Below are positions 1 through 8,135 of a DNA stretch of 52,033 nt, piece by piece. This stretch comes from an uncultured Lachnospiraceae bacterium. Its GTDB lineage: Bacteria > Bacillota > Clostridia > Lachnospirales > Lachnospiraceae. The stretch spans positions 1 through 52,033 of the forward strand of contig CAMXPV010000026.1 in NCBI GenBank assembly GCA_947245585.1. The letters run 5' to 3'. The position numbers were made by a program, and so were the translations under genes. The stretch's first letter is position 1, and each line of letters opens with the position of its first letter. The notes beneath the pieces were generated by a model, which was given only the letters and a program-made list of their open reading frames with translations, searched no databases and had not been told where the DNA came from.

Positions 1-7
1 GATTTTA

Positions 8-319
8 TTATATCAAAAAAAGCCAGCTTTTGCTGACCTTTTTTGACAGTCTGGACGCCTCCGTATAGAGGCGTTTTGCTTTTGTGGTGGCATACCAGAT
101 CTTCGCACCCGGATGCTTTTCCTGAAATTCCTCAAAATTCATGTAGCGGGTCACATCCAGTTGATCCCAGTAATCCATCCCGGCTCTCCTGATGGACTTT
201 TCATCCAAATGAAATCCAAGGGGTTCAATTAAATGGAGGGCCGTACCTGTTGCCACACAGGTACGACCGATATTTCCCGTATTTGCCGGAATTTCCGGCT
301 GATGTAAAATAATGTGCAT
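8..319 (-). pseudogene. trmL: Truncated tRNA (cytidine(34)-2'-O)-methyltransferase TrmL
   Basis: The 103-residue product matches the N-terminal half of the SPOUT methyltransferase TrmL, which methylates the wobble ribose of some tRNAs. It shows the family start (HQPEIPANTGNIGRTC) and the central LHLIEPLGF and RAGMDYWDQLDV stretches. Intact family members are about 150-160 residues. The C-terminal knot, with its FGxExxGLP and SLNLSNAVA motifs that bind SAM, is absent. After YTEAS the frame runs into unrelated residues and a stop. A minus-strand terminator hairpin lies inside the last codons. The gene is the last of a run with the Lrp regulator and the aminotransferase. I call it a degraded or 3'-deleted copy. 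An assembly break at the window edge cannot be excluded because only 7 bases lie beyond the stop. Confidence 0.75.
15..44 (-). terminator. Rho-independent terminator after the truncated trmL
   Basis: On the minus strand GGTCAGC pairs with GCTGGCT around an AAAA loop (two G-U pairs), followed by seven T. The same bases on the plus strand carry A-C mismatches, so it is a minus-strand signal. It overlaps the last codons of the truncated trmL. Confidence 0.6.
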
Positions 320-327
320 TTCTACCT

Positions 328-1497
328 CTATTTTTGTTTGCGCAGTTTTTCCACAAAATCCGCCAACTTGCCAATTGCCAGTTTCAGGTTATCCAGAGAG
401 TACGCATACGAGATCCGAAGATATCCCTCTCCACAGTCTCCGAAAGCCGTCCCCGGCACCACAGCAACCTTCTCTTCCGTCAGAAACCGCTCCGCAAACT
501 CCTCGCTGGTCATTCCAAACTCCTTGATACACGGAAAGACGTAAAACGCGCCGAAAGGTTCAAAACACTCCAGTTTCATCTCCTTAAACGCATTCATCAA
601 AAACCGCCGTCTTTGATTGTACGCCGTTTTCATTTCTTCCACGTCTCCGTCGCCATTGCGCAGGGCTTCCACCGCCGCGTACTGACTGGTGGTAGGCGCG
701 CACATAATCGCAAACTGATGCAGTTTCACCATCTGCTCAATAATTTCTCTTGGGCCGCAGGCATATCCCAGCCTCCATCCCGTCATGGCATACGCCTTGG
801 AGAAACCGTTAATCAGAATTGTCCTTTCCCGCATTCCCTCGATCTCTATGATGGAAACATGTTTTTCCTTGTAAGTCAATTCCGCATAAATTTCATCGGA
901 CATGACAAGTATGTCATGTTTTCGGATCACTTCTGCAATCTCTTCCAGATCTTTCCGCTCCATGATCGCGCCTGTTGGATTGTTGGGAAATGGCAGAACC
1001 AAAATCTTGGTTTTCTCCGTAATGGCATTTTCCAACTCTTCCGCCGTCAAACGAAATTCATTTTCTGCCTTTAATTCTATGATGACCGGTGTCGCACCCG
1101 CCATAATCGCGCACGGCTCATAAGATACAAAACTGGGTTGGGGAATCAGCACCTCATCCCCCGGATTTACAACAGCCCGCAGCCCGATATCAATGGCCTC
1201 GGAACCGCCTACCGTAATCAACACCTCATGCTTCGGATCGTAGGTTACGCCCTGTTTTCTTTCTATGTAATTGCATATCTCCTGCCGAAGCTCCATCAGG
1301 CCGCTGTTGGAAGTATAAAAGGTACGTCCCTTTTCCAAGGAGTAGATCCCCTCATCCCTGATATGCCAGGGCGTGTCAAAATCCGGTTCGCCCACACCTA
1401 GGGAAAGCGCATCCTCCATCTCGCTAACGATATCGAAAAACTTTCGTATGCCGGAAGGCTTCAGGCCAACCGCCTGTTTTGATAACATATCTTTCAC
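328..1497 (-). CDS. Pyridoxal-phosphate aminotransferase, class I/II (aspartate aminotransferase fold)
   Basis: A 389-residue fold-type I aminotransferase, normal length for the AspC/PatA-like subgroup. Visible PLP-site residues are the NNPTG loop near 172, D201 and Y204 in SDEIYAEL, and the Schiff-base lysine K234 in NGFSKAYAMTGWRLG. The C-terminal arginine region (YLRISYAYS) that binds the substrate carboxylate is present. The start is GTG, overlapping the upstream Lrp/AsnC stop as GTGA, with AAGGTG five bases before it. The 4-base overlap implies translational coupling. The neighbouring Lrp-type regulator suggests amino-acid-responsive control. Substrate preference (aspartate, aromatic, or N-acetyl-diaminopimelate) cannot be read from the sequence. 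Confidence 0.93.
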   Translation of the reverse strand: MKDMLSKQAVGLKPSGIRKFFDIVSEMEDALSLGVGEPDFDTPWHIRDEGIYSLEKGRTFYTSNSGLMELRQEICNYIERKQGVTYDPKHEVLITVGGSEAIDIGLRAVVNPGDEVLIPQPSFVSYEPCAIMAGATPVIIELKAENEFRLTAEELENAITEKTKILVLPFPNNPTGAIMERKDLEEIAEVIRKHDILVMSDEIYAELTYKEKHVSIIEIEGMRERTILINGFSKAYAMTGWRLGYACGPREIIEQMVKLHQFAIMCAPTTSQYAAVEALRNGDGDVEEMKTAYNQRRRFLMNAFKEMKLECFEPFGAFYVFPCIKEFGMTSEEFAERFLTEEKVAVVPGTAFGDCGEGYLRISYAYSLDNLKLAIGKLADFVEKLRKQK

Positions 1498-1976
1498 GGT
1501 GACACCTTCTCTCTTTTATCTTCGTATTTTTTTGTCAGAATTGTGCCGTGATCCTTATACTTTTTCAAAATAAAATGGGTCGCCGTGCTCAGTACCGACT
1601 CCAACGTGGAAAGCTTGTCAGAAACAAAACCGGAAATCTCCTTCAAAGATTTCCCTTCCAGTGTAACCAAAAGATCAAAGCCGCCGGAAATCAGATACAC
1701 AGAGGTCACCTCCGGGTATTTATAAATCCGTTCCGCAATGTTATCAAACCCCTGTCCTCTCTGAGGTGTCACGCGCACTTCAATCAGCGCGGACACTTTC
1801 TCGATGGAAGTCTTTTCCCAGTCGATCATGGTATGGTAACCGCAGACAATTCCTTCCTCTTCCAGAGCCTGCAGTTCATTTACCACATCTATCTCCTCCA
1901 CCCCCAGAATCACCGCAAGCTCTTTCAGGTCAATGCGGCTGTTCCTTTCTATTATAGATAACAATTCCTCTCTCAT
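1494..1976 (-). CDS. Lrp/AsnC family transcriptional regulator
   Basis: 160 residues. The first ~55 form a winged helix-turn-helix (IDLKELAVILGVEEIDVVNE, then LEEEGIVCGY, the usual Lrp wing signature). Residues ~65-140 form the RAM/AsnC ligand-binding domain (ALIEVRVTP, VYLISGGFDLLVTLEG, VLSTATHFILKKYK). Such proteins are octameric, amino-acid-responsive regulators. It is co-transcribed and overlaps the aminotransferase by 4 bases, so that gene is the likely target. A GGAGGAGG ribosome site precedes the ATG. The residues after 145 are charged and poorly conserved. Confidence 0.93.
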   Translation of the reverse strand: MREELLSIIERNSRIDLKELAVILGVEEIDVVNELQALEEEGIVCGYHTMIDWEKTSIEKVSALIEVRVTPQRGQGFDNIAERIYKYPEVTSVYLISGGFDLLVTLEGKSLKEISGFVSDKLSTLESVLSTATHFILKKYKDHGTILTKKYEDKREKVSP

Positions 1977-1992
1977 CTTTTTTCCTCCTCCA

Positions 1993-2610
1993 TTATCTTG
2001 GCTTATTTAAAAATTGCTTGTGCCCATTATTGTAAAGCACCCGGTCGTTGCCCATAGTAGTGCGGCCAATCACTGCAGCCGGAATTTCCTCGCGCGAAAG
2101 CGCCGCAACAAGAGCATTGCCGTTAATTGCTGTCATAATCAGGCACCCACCCGACAGCATCTCATAGGGATTCTCACCCAAAACCTCGCAGATCTCTATG
2201 GTTTCCTGCCTAACAAGTATCTTTCTCAAATCCGCTTCTAGTCCGACGCCGGCTTCCTTTGCCATCTCCCACAGCCCTGCAAAAATTCCTCCACGGGAGG
2301 GGGCATACATACCGCAGACGCCGGACTTCATGGCGGTGGCGGCCTCCGGCTCCACTGACAGGTATCTTTCAAAAGCGACGGCCTCGTCAATCATCCTTTG
2401 GGGAAACCGTTCCCGCAGCTTTTCATAATGCCGTCTCGCAAGCTGCACCGTTCCCTCCAAACCGATCCATTTACTCACCACAATGTCCTGATCCGGCCCC
2501 GCAACATGGTGCCCTGCGCATAAAATGGCGCAGTCTTTCCCTAGCCCTGCGCCATCGCTTATCCCTTCTCTATGGATTGTTATCTCTTCTGCTCTGTTTT
2601 CCAGTCTCAT
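1993..2610 (-). CDS. AIR synthase-related protein (PurM/HypE C-terminal-like)
   Basis: 205 residues related to the C-terminal domain of the PurM/HypE/ThiL/SelD superfamily. The typical run GIFAGLWEMAKEAGVGLEAD near 107-126 is followed by ILVRQETIEICEVLG, LSGGCLIMTA and IPAAVIGRTT. It is shorter than full PurM or HypE (~330 residues). A weak echo of the nucleotide-binding half remains at the N-terminus (GAGLGKDCAILCAG). The known HypE-like proteins in this superfamily act in hydrogenase maturation. No hyp genes are nearby, so I assign no reaction. It sits 16 bases upstream of the Lrp gene and is probably in the same transcript. The ribosome site (TTAAGGC) is weak. Confidence 0.75.
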   Translation of the reverse strand: MRLENRAEEITIHREGISDGAGLGKDCAILCAGHHVAGPDQDIVVSKWIGLEGTVQLARRHYEKLRERFPQRMIDEAVAFERYLSVEPEAATAMKSGVCGMYAPSRGGIFAGLWEMAKEAGVGLEADLRKILVRQETIEICEVLGENPYEMLSGGCLIMTAINGNALVAALSREEIPAAVIGRTTMGNDRVLYNNGHKQFLNKPR

Positions 2611-2672
2611 GCCTTAAGCCTTGCTTTTCCTAAAGTCAATCCCTGCGCCGTCAGACTGCGAAAATTAAGAAA

Positions 2673-4277
2673 TTACTCAGCCGGCGGTGGCGGTGGTGTC
2701 TCCGTCTGCGGTGGTGTCTCCGGCTGCGGTGGCGCTCCCTCCGGCTGCGGTTGACCTTCCGCCGCTGCTGCCGCCGCCTGCGCTGCTGCTGCATCCGCCG
2801 CCGCCTGCGCTGCTGCTGCCGCTGCCGCTTCTATGGCCGCCGGATCTCCTCCGCGGTATGCGCCTGCTACTGCCTTAACCTGATCCACACTGCCCGATGC
2901 CACAGCTGACATAATCGCGTTGTACGCGCCCGGATCCTCTGTCGCCACACCCACCGTCGCGCTTCTGGGCGCTTTCATGTAGGTGCTGCTGTTGACCTGT
3001 TCCCGGCTCACTTCCTCGCCGTTTTCCTTCACAATCTTCCACAATCTCGCCTTGTAACCTATATGGGCAGACTGCACGGAGCAGTAACCCACCGGTTGGG
3101 CCGCGTCCGTATAGATCACTTCCGTATCAGGTTCGATTCTCTCAAGCACTTCGCTCTCGTAAATTACTTCCCGTCCGCTATCCCTTGTCTCCACCCCATA
3201 GATTGTAAACGTAATTTGTTTCTCAGGGGTCGTATATCCGTCTATATAAATCGGGTACTCCAAATTATTCTTAAACTTAAAATCTTTTCCGGAAGACTCC
3301 GCAATGGCCGCGTCCGCCGACGGATCTACATAAGTGACGATCATGGAGTGGTTATAGCGCTCCGTCACCTCAAGCTCCGCCTGAAGTACTGCATTATAAA
3401 GCGTGGTAGATACCTGACAGATACCGCCGCCCAAACTGTCAACCACCTGCCCGTTCAGGTAAGAAGCCGCCATATAATATCCGTTTTCCTCCGAGAAGGG
3501 CGTAATGGTCTCAAGCGTTGAAATCTCATCTCCCGGGTACAGTGTAATCCCACTGAGAAGTCTGCATCCGTTTGCCACATTTGCGCTTCTCGCGTTGCCG
3601 GAGGTGGAAAAGCTTGTGGTAAAAGTACCAAGAACATCCTTCACCTTCTCCAAATCTTCCACCGTCCCCTGCGGCTCGCTTACCTCAACCTGCATATCCA
3701 GATCGCAAGCGCCGCCGGTCCACTCTGTCGTAAGGTAATCGTAGACCGCATCTGTTGTGCCATCCCGGTCAATAACCCGTCCTGTCTGACCTTCTGTGAC
3801 CTCAAATCCACTCTCTGTCTTTTGCAGCGTAGCATTGACAGCCTCCTGGTCATACTGTTTTGCATTCTCTTCAATCAGGGAACGAATCTTATCCTTATCA
3901 AAATCAAAGCTTACCGGGTAAACCTTATTTGTATATTCCAAATCGCGCAGTTCTTTATAGCACTGCAGGACATCCCCGTCCCGGCCAAAACTCACAGCCT
4001 CGTCCAGAATCTCATGGTTTCCCCACTTTAAACCAAAATCTGCGGCAGATGCGGTGAATTCACCCTCCTCCGGAGCGTGCAGCGTGATCTGCGCATCTCC
4101 AAAAGTGGCAACATAGTCTTCGATCGCCGCCTTTGCCTCAGTCTCCGTCAAGCCGGACAAATCTATGTCTTGCGCATAGATTCCCGTTACAATTTTTTCC
4201 TCTTCCGCCTGCGCCGGCATAACAAAAAACACAGCCGCCGCGAGCGCCGTCGAAACCATCACAGATAATTTTTTCAT
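2673..4277 (-). CDS. VanW-family exported cell-wall protein with Ala/Pro-rich tail
   Basis: Read from the ATG at 4277 (534 residues) the protein has a signal peptide (MKKLSVMVSTALAAAVFFVM, cleavage after AQA). Next come peptidoglycan-binding-4-like repeats (~30-215), a VanW domain (~220-350, with GGGICQVSTTLYNAVL) and a G5-like beta domain (~360-430). The last ~75 residues are a low-complexity Ala tract followed by a Pro/Glu/Gln tail (about 2675-2840 in DNA). VanW proteins are widespread in clostridia, are thought to act at the cell wall, and have no established enzyme activity. A GTG at 4298 would add seven residues. I prefer the ATG because it starts the signal peptide and has GGTGA just upstream. 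Confidence 0.88.
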   Translation of the reverse strand: MKKLSVMVSTALAAAVFFVMPAQAEEEKIVTGIYAQDIDLSGLTETEAKAAIEDYVATFGDAQITLHAPEEGEFTASAADFGLKWGNHEILDEAVSFGRDGDVLQCYKELRDLEYTNKVYPVSFDFDKDKIRSLIEENAKQYDQEAVNATLQKTESGFEVTEGQTGRVIDRDGTTDAVYDYLTTEWTGGACDLDMQVEVSEPQGTVEDLEKVKDVLGTFTTSFSTSGNARSANVANGCRLLSGITLYPGDEISTLETITPFSEENGYYMAASYLNGQVVDSLGGGICQVSTTLYNAVLQAELEVTERYNHSMIVTYVDPSADAAIAESSGKDFKFKNNLEYPIYIDGYTTPEKQITFTIYGVETRDSGREVIYESEVLERIEPDTEVIYTDAAQPVGYCSVQSAHIGYKARLWKIVKENGEEVSREQVNSSTYMKAPRSATVGVATEDPGAYNAIMSAVASGSVDQVKAVAGAYRGGDPAAIEAAAAAAAQAAADAAAAQAAAAAAEGQPQPEGAPPQPETPPQTETPPPPPAE

Positions 4278-4336
4278 TGTCACCACACTGCTTTCCACTT
4301 TTCCCCGTCTGAAATTGCCCGCCTGAAAAATCTGTG

Positions 4337-4444
4337 CTAAAATGAATATAACGCAGAGGCAAGCATCGGAATGATCATAGCCAAAACGACGATAATGATA
4401 ATAATCGATGAAATGATTTTTTTTGTTTTTCTGTTAAACCTCAT
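4337..4444 (-). CDS. Small single-pass membrane protein (35 residues)
   Basis: A short frame starting ATG at 4444 encodes 35 residues: a basic N-terminus (MRFNRKTKK), one hydrophobic helix rich in Ile and Val (~10-31) and a short tail ending YSF. An excellent AGAGG ribosome site lies 7 bases upstream. It sits 60 bases before the VanW gene on the same strand and is likely co-transcribed. The positive-inside pattern predicts a cytoplasmic N-terminus. I believe similar tiny membrane peptides are common in Lachnospiraceae, but no function is known to me. Confidence 0.6.
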   Translation of the reverse strand: MRFNRKTKKIISSIIIIIVVLAMIIPMLASALYSF

Positions 4445-4526
4445 GATAATACCTCTGCAAATCACACTGCAATTATAACCATCAACCATTCAAAGGAATG
4501 CCAATTAGGGCATAAAGGAATTATAT
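4445..4526. promoter_or_regulatory. Divergent promoter region
   Basis: 82 bases separate the minus-strand small membrane protein from the plus-strand gene at 4527. A minus-strand TATAAT lies at 4472-4477 without a good -35. A short inverted repeat ATGCC-N6-GGCAT lies near 4499-4514. No convincing plus-strand promoter could be picked. Confidence 0.35.
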
Positions 4527-5144
4527 ATGAATTTTATTATTTTGGCAAGCACTCTGGTATTAGCAGCCGCGATTGCCATCGCCTCATCCAAAAGTAAAAA
4601 AACAGCCGCCGCCATGGAGCAGGATTACTGGCAGAGAGAACGGGCCGCCAACAGCACTCGGCGTAAATCTCTGGACGATCTTCCTTATATTACACTGCCC
4701 ATGGATATCTTTCCCATGGATCTTCTGGCAGATGTTCCCAAAATAGAAGATTACCGTCAGATCATCCTCTCCTTAAAGAATTTACCTATCGTTAATTTTA
4801 CAGGTCTGTCCAACACGGATCTGAAACTGCGCTACGGCGCGCCTAACATAGACCTTCTGACTTCCTACGACCAGAATTATACACTCCTGGTCCGCACAAT
4901 TCAACAGTGGGCACAGGCGCTTTACGACGGCGGTTTTTCCAACGAGGCTTGTCAGCTTTTGGAATTCGCCATATCTACAGGCACGGATGTCAGTGCGACC
5001 TACCGTCTGCTGTGCCGTATTTACCGGGAACAAAATACTCCCGAAAAAATACAGGCGCTTTATCCGGTGGCTGAATCCCTAAATTCCGCCATGCAGAAAA
5101 CTATCGTCCGTATTCTGCAGGAATCCGGTCAATCCTCCGACTAG
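4527..5144 (+). CDS. Conserved hypothetical membrane-anchored protein, TPR-like C-terminus
   Basis: 205 residues. Residues 1-20 form a hydrophobic anchor (FIILASTLVLAAAIAIA) followed by a basic SKSKK stretch. The middle contains LPYITLPMDIFPMDLL and the C-terminal ~90 residues are helical and resemble tetratricopeptide repeats (WAQALYDGGFSNEACQLLEFAI, then ATYRLLCRIYREQNTPEKI). An AAAGGA site precedes the ATG. I recognise no named family. Its end overlaps the end of the convergent exonuclease gene by 44 bases. A scaffold or envelope-linked role is a guess. Confidence 0.8.
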   Translation: MNFIILASTLVLAAAIAIASSKSKKTAAAMEQDYWQRERAANSTRRKSLDDLPYITLPMDIFPMDLLADVPKIEDYRQIILSLKNLPIVNFTGLSNTDLKLRYGAPNIDLLTSYDQNYTLLVRTIQQWAQALYDGGFSNEACQLLEFAISTGTDVSATYRLLCRIYREQNTPEKIQALYPVAESLNSAMQKTIVRILQESGQSSD

Positions 5145-5817
5145 CCTCACTGCGGGTCAGGCTCTCGATTTCATAATCTACTATCAGTTTATGCTTGTCC
5201 AACAGTTTATATAACTGTTCCTTTTGCGGAATCGTAATCGGTGTATCGCGCTTCGCCTGATAGAGAAGCGGTCTGGGGCAAAATAGGTTTTTTTCTCCCG
5301 TCTCCTCCTCTTTCCCGTAAAATTCCTCCGAAAGCTTTCGATATAGCAGCACGGTAGCGCGGGCATCTTCCAAAGCTCTGTGCGCTTTATGCAAAATACC
5401 GTAATGCCTGCAGAGCGCTCCCAGGCTGCGGCTTTCCAGATCCTTCAAATACTTGCGCGCAATCTTTAACGTGTCAATTCCCTGTCTCTCGAAAATTAAT
5501 CTCTCGTTAACTGCCGCTTTTTTCAAAAAAGAAAAGTCAAAAAGAACACCGTGCCCCAAAAGTACATGCTCCCCTAAAAAGTCAAGCAGTCCGGGCAGGA
5601 TATCGGCAATTTTTTCTGCTCCCGCAAGCTGCTCGTCCCGAATCCCGGTCAGTTCTACGATACGTTCTTCCAGTTTCCTCTCCGGATTAACAAAAGTGTT
5701 CCATTCTCCCACAATCTCCCCTTGTTCCACCTTGACTGCCCCGATCTCGATAATCTTATCCCGCTTCGGATCAAGCCCTGTCGTCTCCAAATCAATACAC
5801 ACAAAAGAATCTGTCAT
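5101..5817 (-). CDS. DnaQ-like 3'-5' exonuclease (DEDDh) with C-terminal extension
   Basis: 238 residues. Exo I is FVCIDLETTGLDP (D9, E11), Exo II is LLGHGVLFDFSFL (~100), and Exo III is HRALEDARATVLLYR (~143-157, the DEDDh His and Asp). All metal-binding residues are present, so an active exonuclease is expected. This is the PolC-epsilon/DnaQ branch used in proofreading, repair or RNA trimming. The last ~45 residues (PITIPQKEQLYKLL to LTRSEASRRIDRI) form a small extra helical module seen on other nucleic-acid proteins. It converges with the plus-strand gene and overlaps it by 44 bases. Confidence 0.88.
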   Translation of the reverse strand: MTDSFVCIDLETTGLDPKRDKIIEIGAVKVEQGEIVGEWNTFVNPERKLEERIVELTGIRDEQLAGAEKIADILPGLLDFLGEHVLLGHGVLFDFSFLKKAAVNERLIFERQGIDTLKIARKYLKDLESRSLGALCRHYGILHKAHRALEDARATVLLYRKLSEEFYGKEEETGEKNLFCPRPLLYQAKRDTPITIPQKEQLYKLLDKHKLIVDYEIESLTRSEASRRIDRIPAEYGR

Positions 5818-6007
5818 TCCCTCTCCAATCTATGAACACCCGTCGTTTTTATCCGAATTTAACGTTTGGTTAATTAATAGCCTGTTTTTTATTCGAAAAT
5901 TAACTAAGTCCATATTTTTCTATATCTGCCAATATTTTTAAATAATTTTACCACATCTTGTAGATTTTTTTGCTCCCTTTTCACAAATAAACGGATTTTT
6001 CAAAAAA

Positions 6008-6046
6008 ATATTCTTTATGGAATATCATTATCAAAAATTAGAATAT
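6008..6046 (+). promoter_or_regulatory. Candidate operator of the XRE regulator
   Basis: ATATTC-N6-GAATAT is a perfect inverted repeat at 6008-6025. A further GAATAT half-site lies at 6041-6046. It is 44-80 bases upstream of the XRE start in very AT-rich DNA. Autoregulation is inferred from position only. Confidence 0.35.
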
Positions 6047-6089
6047 TTTTCAAAACAAAATCAACTACAATAACAAAAAGGGATTACAA

Positions 6090-6431
6090 ATGAAAACAAG
6101 GATTAAAGAACTCCGTCTGGAAAAAAAAATGACCCAACAAGCCCTTGCAAAAAAATTGGGCATTAATCAGGCAAGTCTGAGCAAAATTGAATGCGGTGCT
6201 AGCACACCCGATGCTTTACTTCTGGTCGATCTATCACGCTTCTTTCATGTCACTACGGACTACATTCTGTTACTTTCCGAGGAACGTCTAACGGCAGATG
6301 ATCTTCTGGCAGATAATCTGTGTAATCTCAAAAAATATCAACGGCTTATCACTATCTATCAGAAAATGACGCAAAAGCAGCAGACCGATTTTTACAATTT
6401 TCTGAGCAGCATATCGGAATCGCACATCTAA
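6090..6431 (+). CDS. XRE-family helix-turn-helix regulator
   Basis: 113 residues. Residues ~3-60 form a Cro/CI-type HTH: IKELRLEKKMTQQALAKKLG (helices 1-2), INQASLSKIECGAS (recognition helix) and LLVDLSRFFHVTTDYIL. The C-terminal ~50 residues are helical and probably dimerise. An AAAGGG ribosome site precedes the ATG. The upstream 270 bases are markedly AT-rich and contain an inverted repeat suited to autoregulation. It stands alone between two minus-strand genes. The ligand and targets are unknown. Confidence 0.9.
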   Translation: MKTRIKELRLEKKMTQQALAKKLGINQASLSKIECGASTPDALLLVDLSRFFHVTTDYILLLSEERLTADDLLADNLCNLKKYQRLITIYQKMTQKQQTDFYNFLSSISESHI

Positions 6432-6514
6432 CCAGATTGCCAGCATATAAGTATGTTCAAAACCCCCTTGCTGTCAACTCTGATCTATAAACTATATATC
6501 ATTTCTTTAAAAAA

Positions 6515-6536
6515 GGCGGGATCTTTATATCCCGCC
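6515..6536 (-). terminator. galT terminator
   Basis: GGCGGGAT-N6-ATCCCGCC is a perfect 8-bp stem. On the minus strand it is followed by TTTTTT, so it ends the galKT transcript. Confidence 0.85.
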
Positions 6537-6553
6537 TCATTTCCTGCCTTTTC

Positions 6554-8053
6554 CTATGACAGCGTGGAAAGAAACCTGTCAAAAGCAGCCTGCCCCGCTA
6601 CATCTTGCTTGTACACACCTGCATCTTCAAGAACCTCCATAAACACATTGCCGATCTCCTTGTGCAGAATCTCCATCACATTGTCTTTATCCACATGCTG
6701 ATAATTCGGTAAAAACTCTTCTACCCAATCGGCATGTTTTGCCAACTCCTCATCACCCCGAATATCCGCTCCGGACAAGATCGCCTCGGCGAGCCGTTCC
6801 ATTTCCCCCTTTAATCTGGCCGGTAGAACGGCAAGCCCCATCACTTCTATCAAACCGATGTTTTCTTTTTTGATATGATGAAGCTTTGCATGGGGATGAT
6901 ACACGCCTAACGGATGTTCCTCCGTCGTAATATTGTTTCTGAGCACCAGATCCAGTTCAAATTTATCGCCCCGCTTTCTGGCAATCGGCGTAATCGTATT
7001 GTGTGGCTCACCGTCAGTCTCTGCAAAAATAAATGCCGACTCATCGCTGTAACTGCGCCATCTCTCCAGAATCACATCCGCTAACGCCACCAATCGTTCC
7101 GAGTCCTCATGGGATATACGAATCACGGACATGGGCCATTTGACGATGCCCGCATCCACATCAGTGAATCCCTGTATCGTAAAAATGCGCTCTACAGGAG
7201 CTTTTGCCATGGCAAACTCGTAGCACCCGCCCTGAAAATGATCGTGGCTTAAAATAGACCCTCCCACAATTGGCAGATCCGCATTGGAACCCACAAAATA
7301 ATGGGGAAACTGTTTTACAAAATCAAATAACTTACAAAATGTATCGTGCTCAATTTTCATTGGAATGTGCTGTGAGTTGAAGACGATACAGTGCTCGTTG
7401 TAATACACATAAGGAGAATACTGGAATCCCCAATTACTGCCGTTAATGGTAACAGGGATGATTCTGTGGTTCTGTCTGGCGGGATGGTTCACCCGGCCTG
7501 CATACCCTTCGTTCTCCCAACAGAGCAAACATTTCGGATAACCGCCCTGCCTGGCGTTTTTCGCCGCCGCAATCGCCTTCGGGTCTTTCTCCGGCTTGGA
7601 AAGATTGATTGTGATATCCAGATCGCCATACTTTGTTGAAGAAATCCACTTCTGGTCCTTCACAATACGGTAACGCCTGATGTAGTCTGTATCCCGGCTC
7701 AGCTTGTAAAAATAATCCGTAGCCTCCTTCGGATCTGACGCATACTTTTCCTGAAATGCCCGTATTACCTCGCTCGGTCTGGGCGTGAGAACTCCCATGA
7801 TCTTAGTGTCAAAAAGATCACGGTATACAATGCTGTCCTGAACAAGTCCCTTTTCGCAGGCGTAATCAAGCATATCCTGAAGTATCGCCTCCAAATCCTC
7901 CACAGTCACCGTCAAGTTTTCGCCGCCGTCTTCCAATTCCTCCAACCCGAACAGCTCCAACAATCTGTTCGTCGTATAAATCTTATCCTCTTTTTCAATC
8001 AATCCCGTGAGAAGTCCGTATTCCACCAATTTTTTGATACTGTCCTGAATCAT
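6554..8053 (-). CDS. galT: UDP-glucose--hexose-1-phosphate uridylyltransferase, class II
   Basis: 499 residues of the Firmicutes-specific long GalT class. It transfers UMP from UDP-glucose to galactose-1-phosphate in the Leloir pathway in the cytoplasm. Family blocks seen include WISSTKYGDLDITINLSKPE, CLLCWENEGYAGR, the GGSILSHDHFQGGCYEFAM block with an HxH triad, and GVYHPHAKLHHIKKENIGLIEVMG. The ATG at 8053 is chosen over the one at 8065: GGAGG (8059-8063) stands 5 bases before it and overlaps the first four codons of the longer frame. It follows galK by 82 bases, so the two form an operon. Confidence 0.97.
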   Translation of the reverse strand: MIQDSIKKLVEYGLLTGLIEKEDKIYTTNRLLELFGLEELEDGGENLTVTVEDLEAILQDMLDYACEKGLVQDSIVYRDLFDTKIMGVLTPRPSEVIRAFQEKYASDPKEATDYFYKLSRDTDYIRRYRIVKDQKWISSTKYGDLDITINLSKPEKDPKAIAAAKNARQGGYPKCLLCWENEGYAGRVNHPARQNHRIIPVTINGSNWGFQYSPYVYYNEHCIVFNSQHIPMKIEHDTFCKLFDFVKQFPHYFVGSNADLPIVGGSILSHDHFQGGCYEFAMAKAPVERIFTIQGFTDVDAGIVKWPMSVIRISHEDSERLVALADVILERWRSYSDESAFIFAETDGEPHNTITPIARKRGDKFELDLVLRNNITTEEHPLGVYHPHAKLHHIKKENIGLIEVMGLAVLPARLKGEMERLAEAILSGADIRGDEELAKHADWVEEFLPNYQHVDKDNVMEILHKEIGNVFMEVLEDAGVYKQDVAGQAAFDRFLSTLS

Positions 8054-8135
8054 GTTTACCTCCATGCCGAAGCGTTCCTGTCATTGCCGATTATCCGCAC
8101 AAAAATCCCGCTTTATTGAACTTCTTCTTATACAG

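Noticed and set aside
2680..2840. CRISPR-like or tandem repeat array
   Set aside because: The repetitiveness is coding (Ala and Pro/Glu codons of the VanW tail), with no fixed repeat-spacer pattern.
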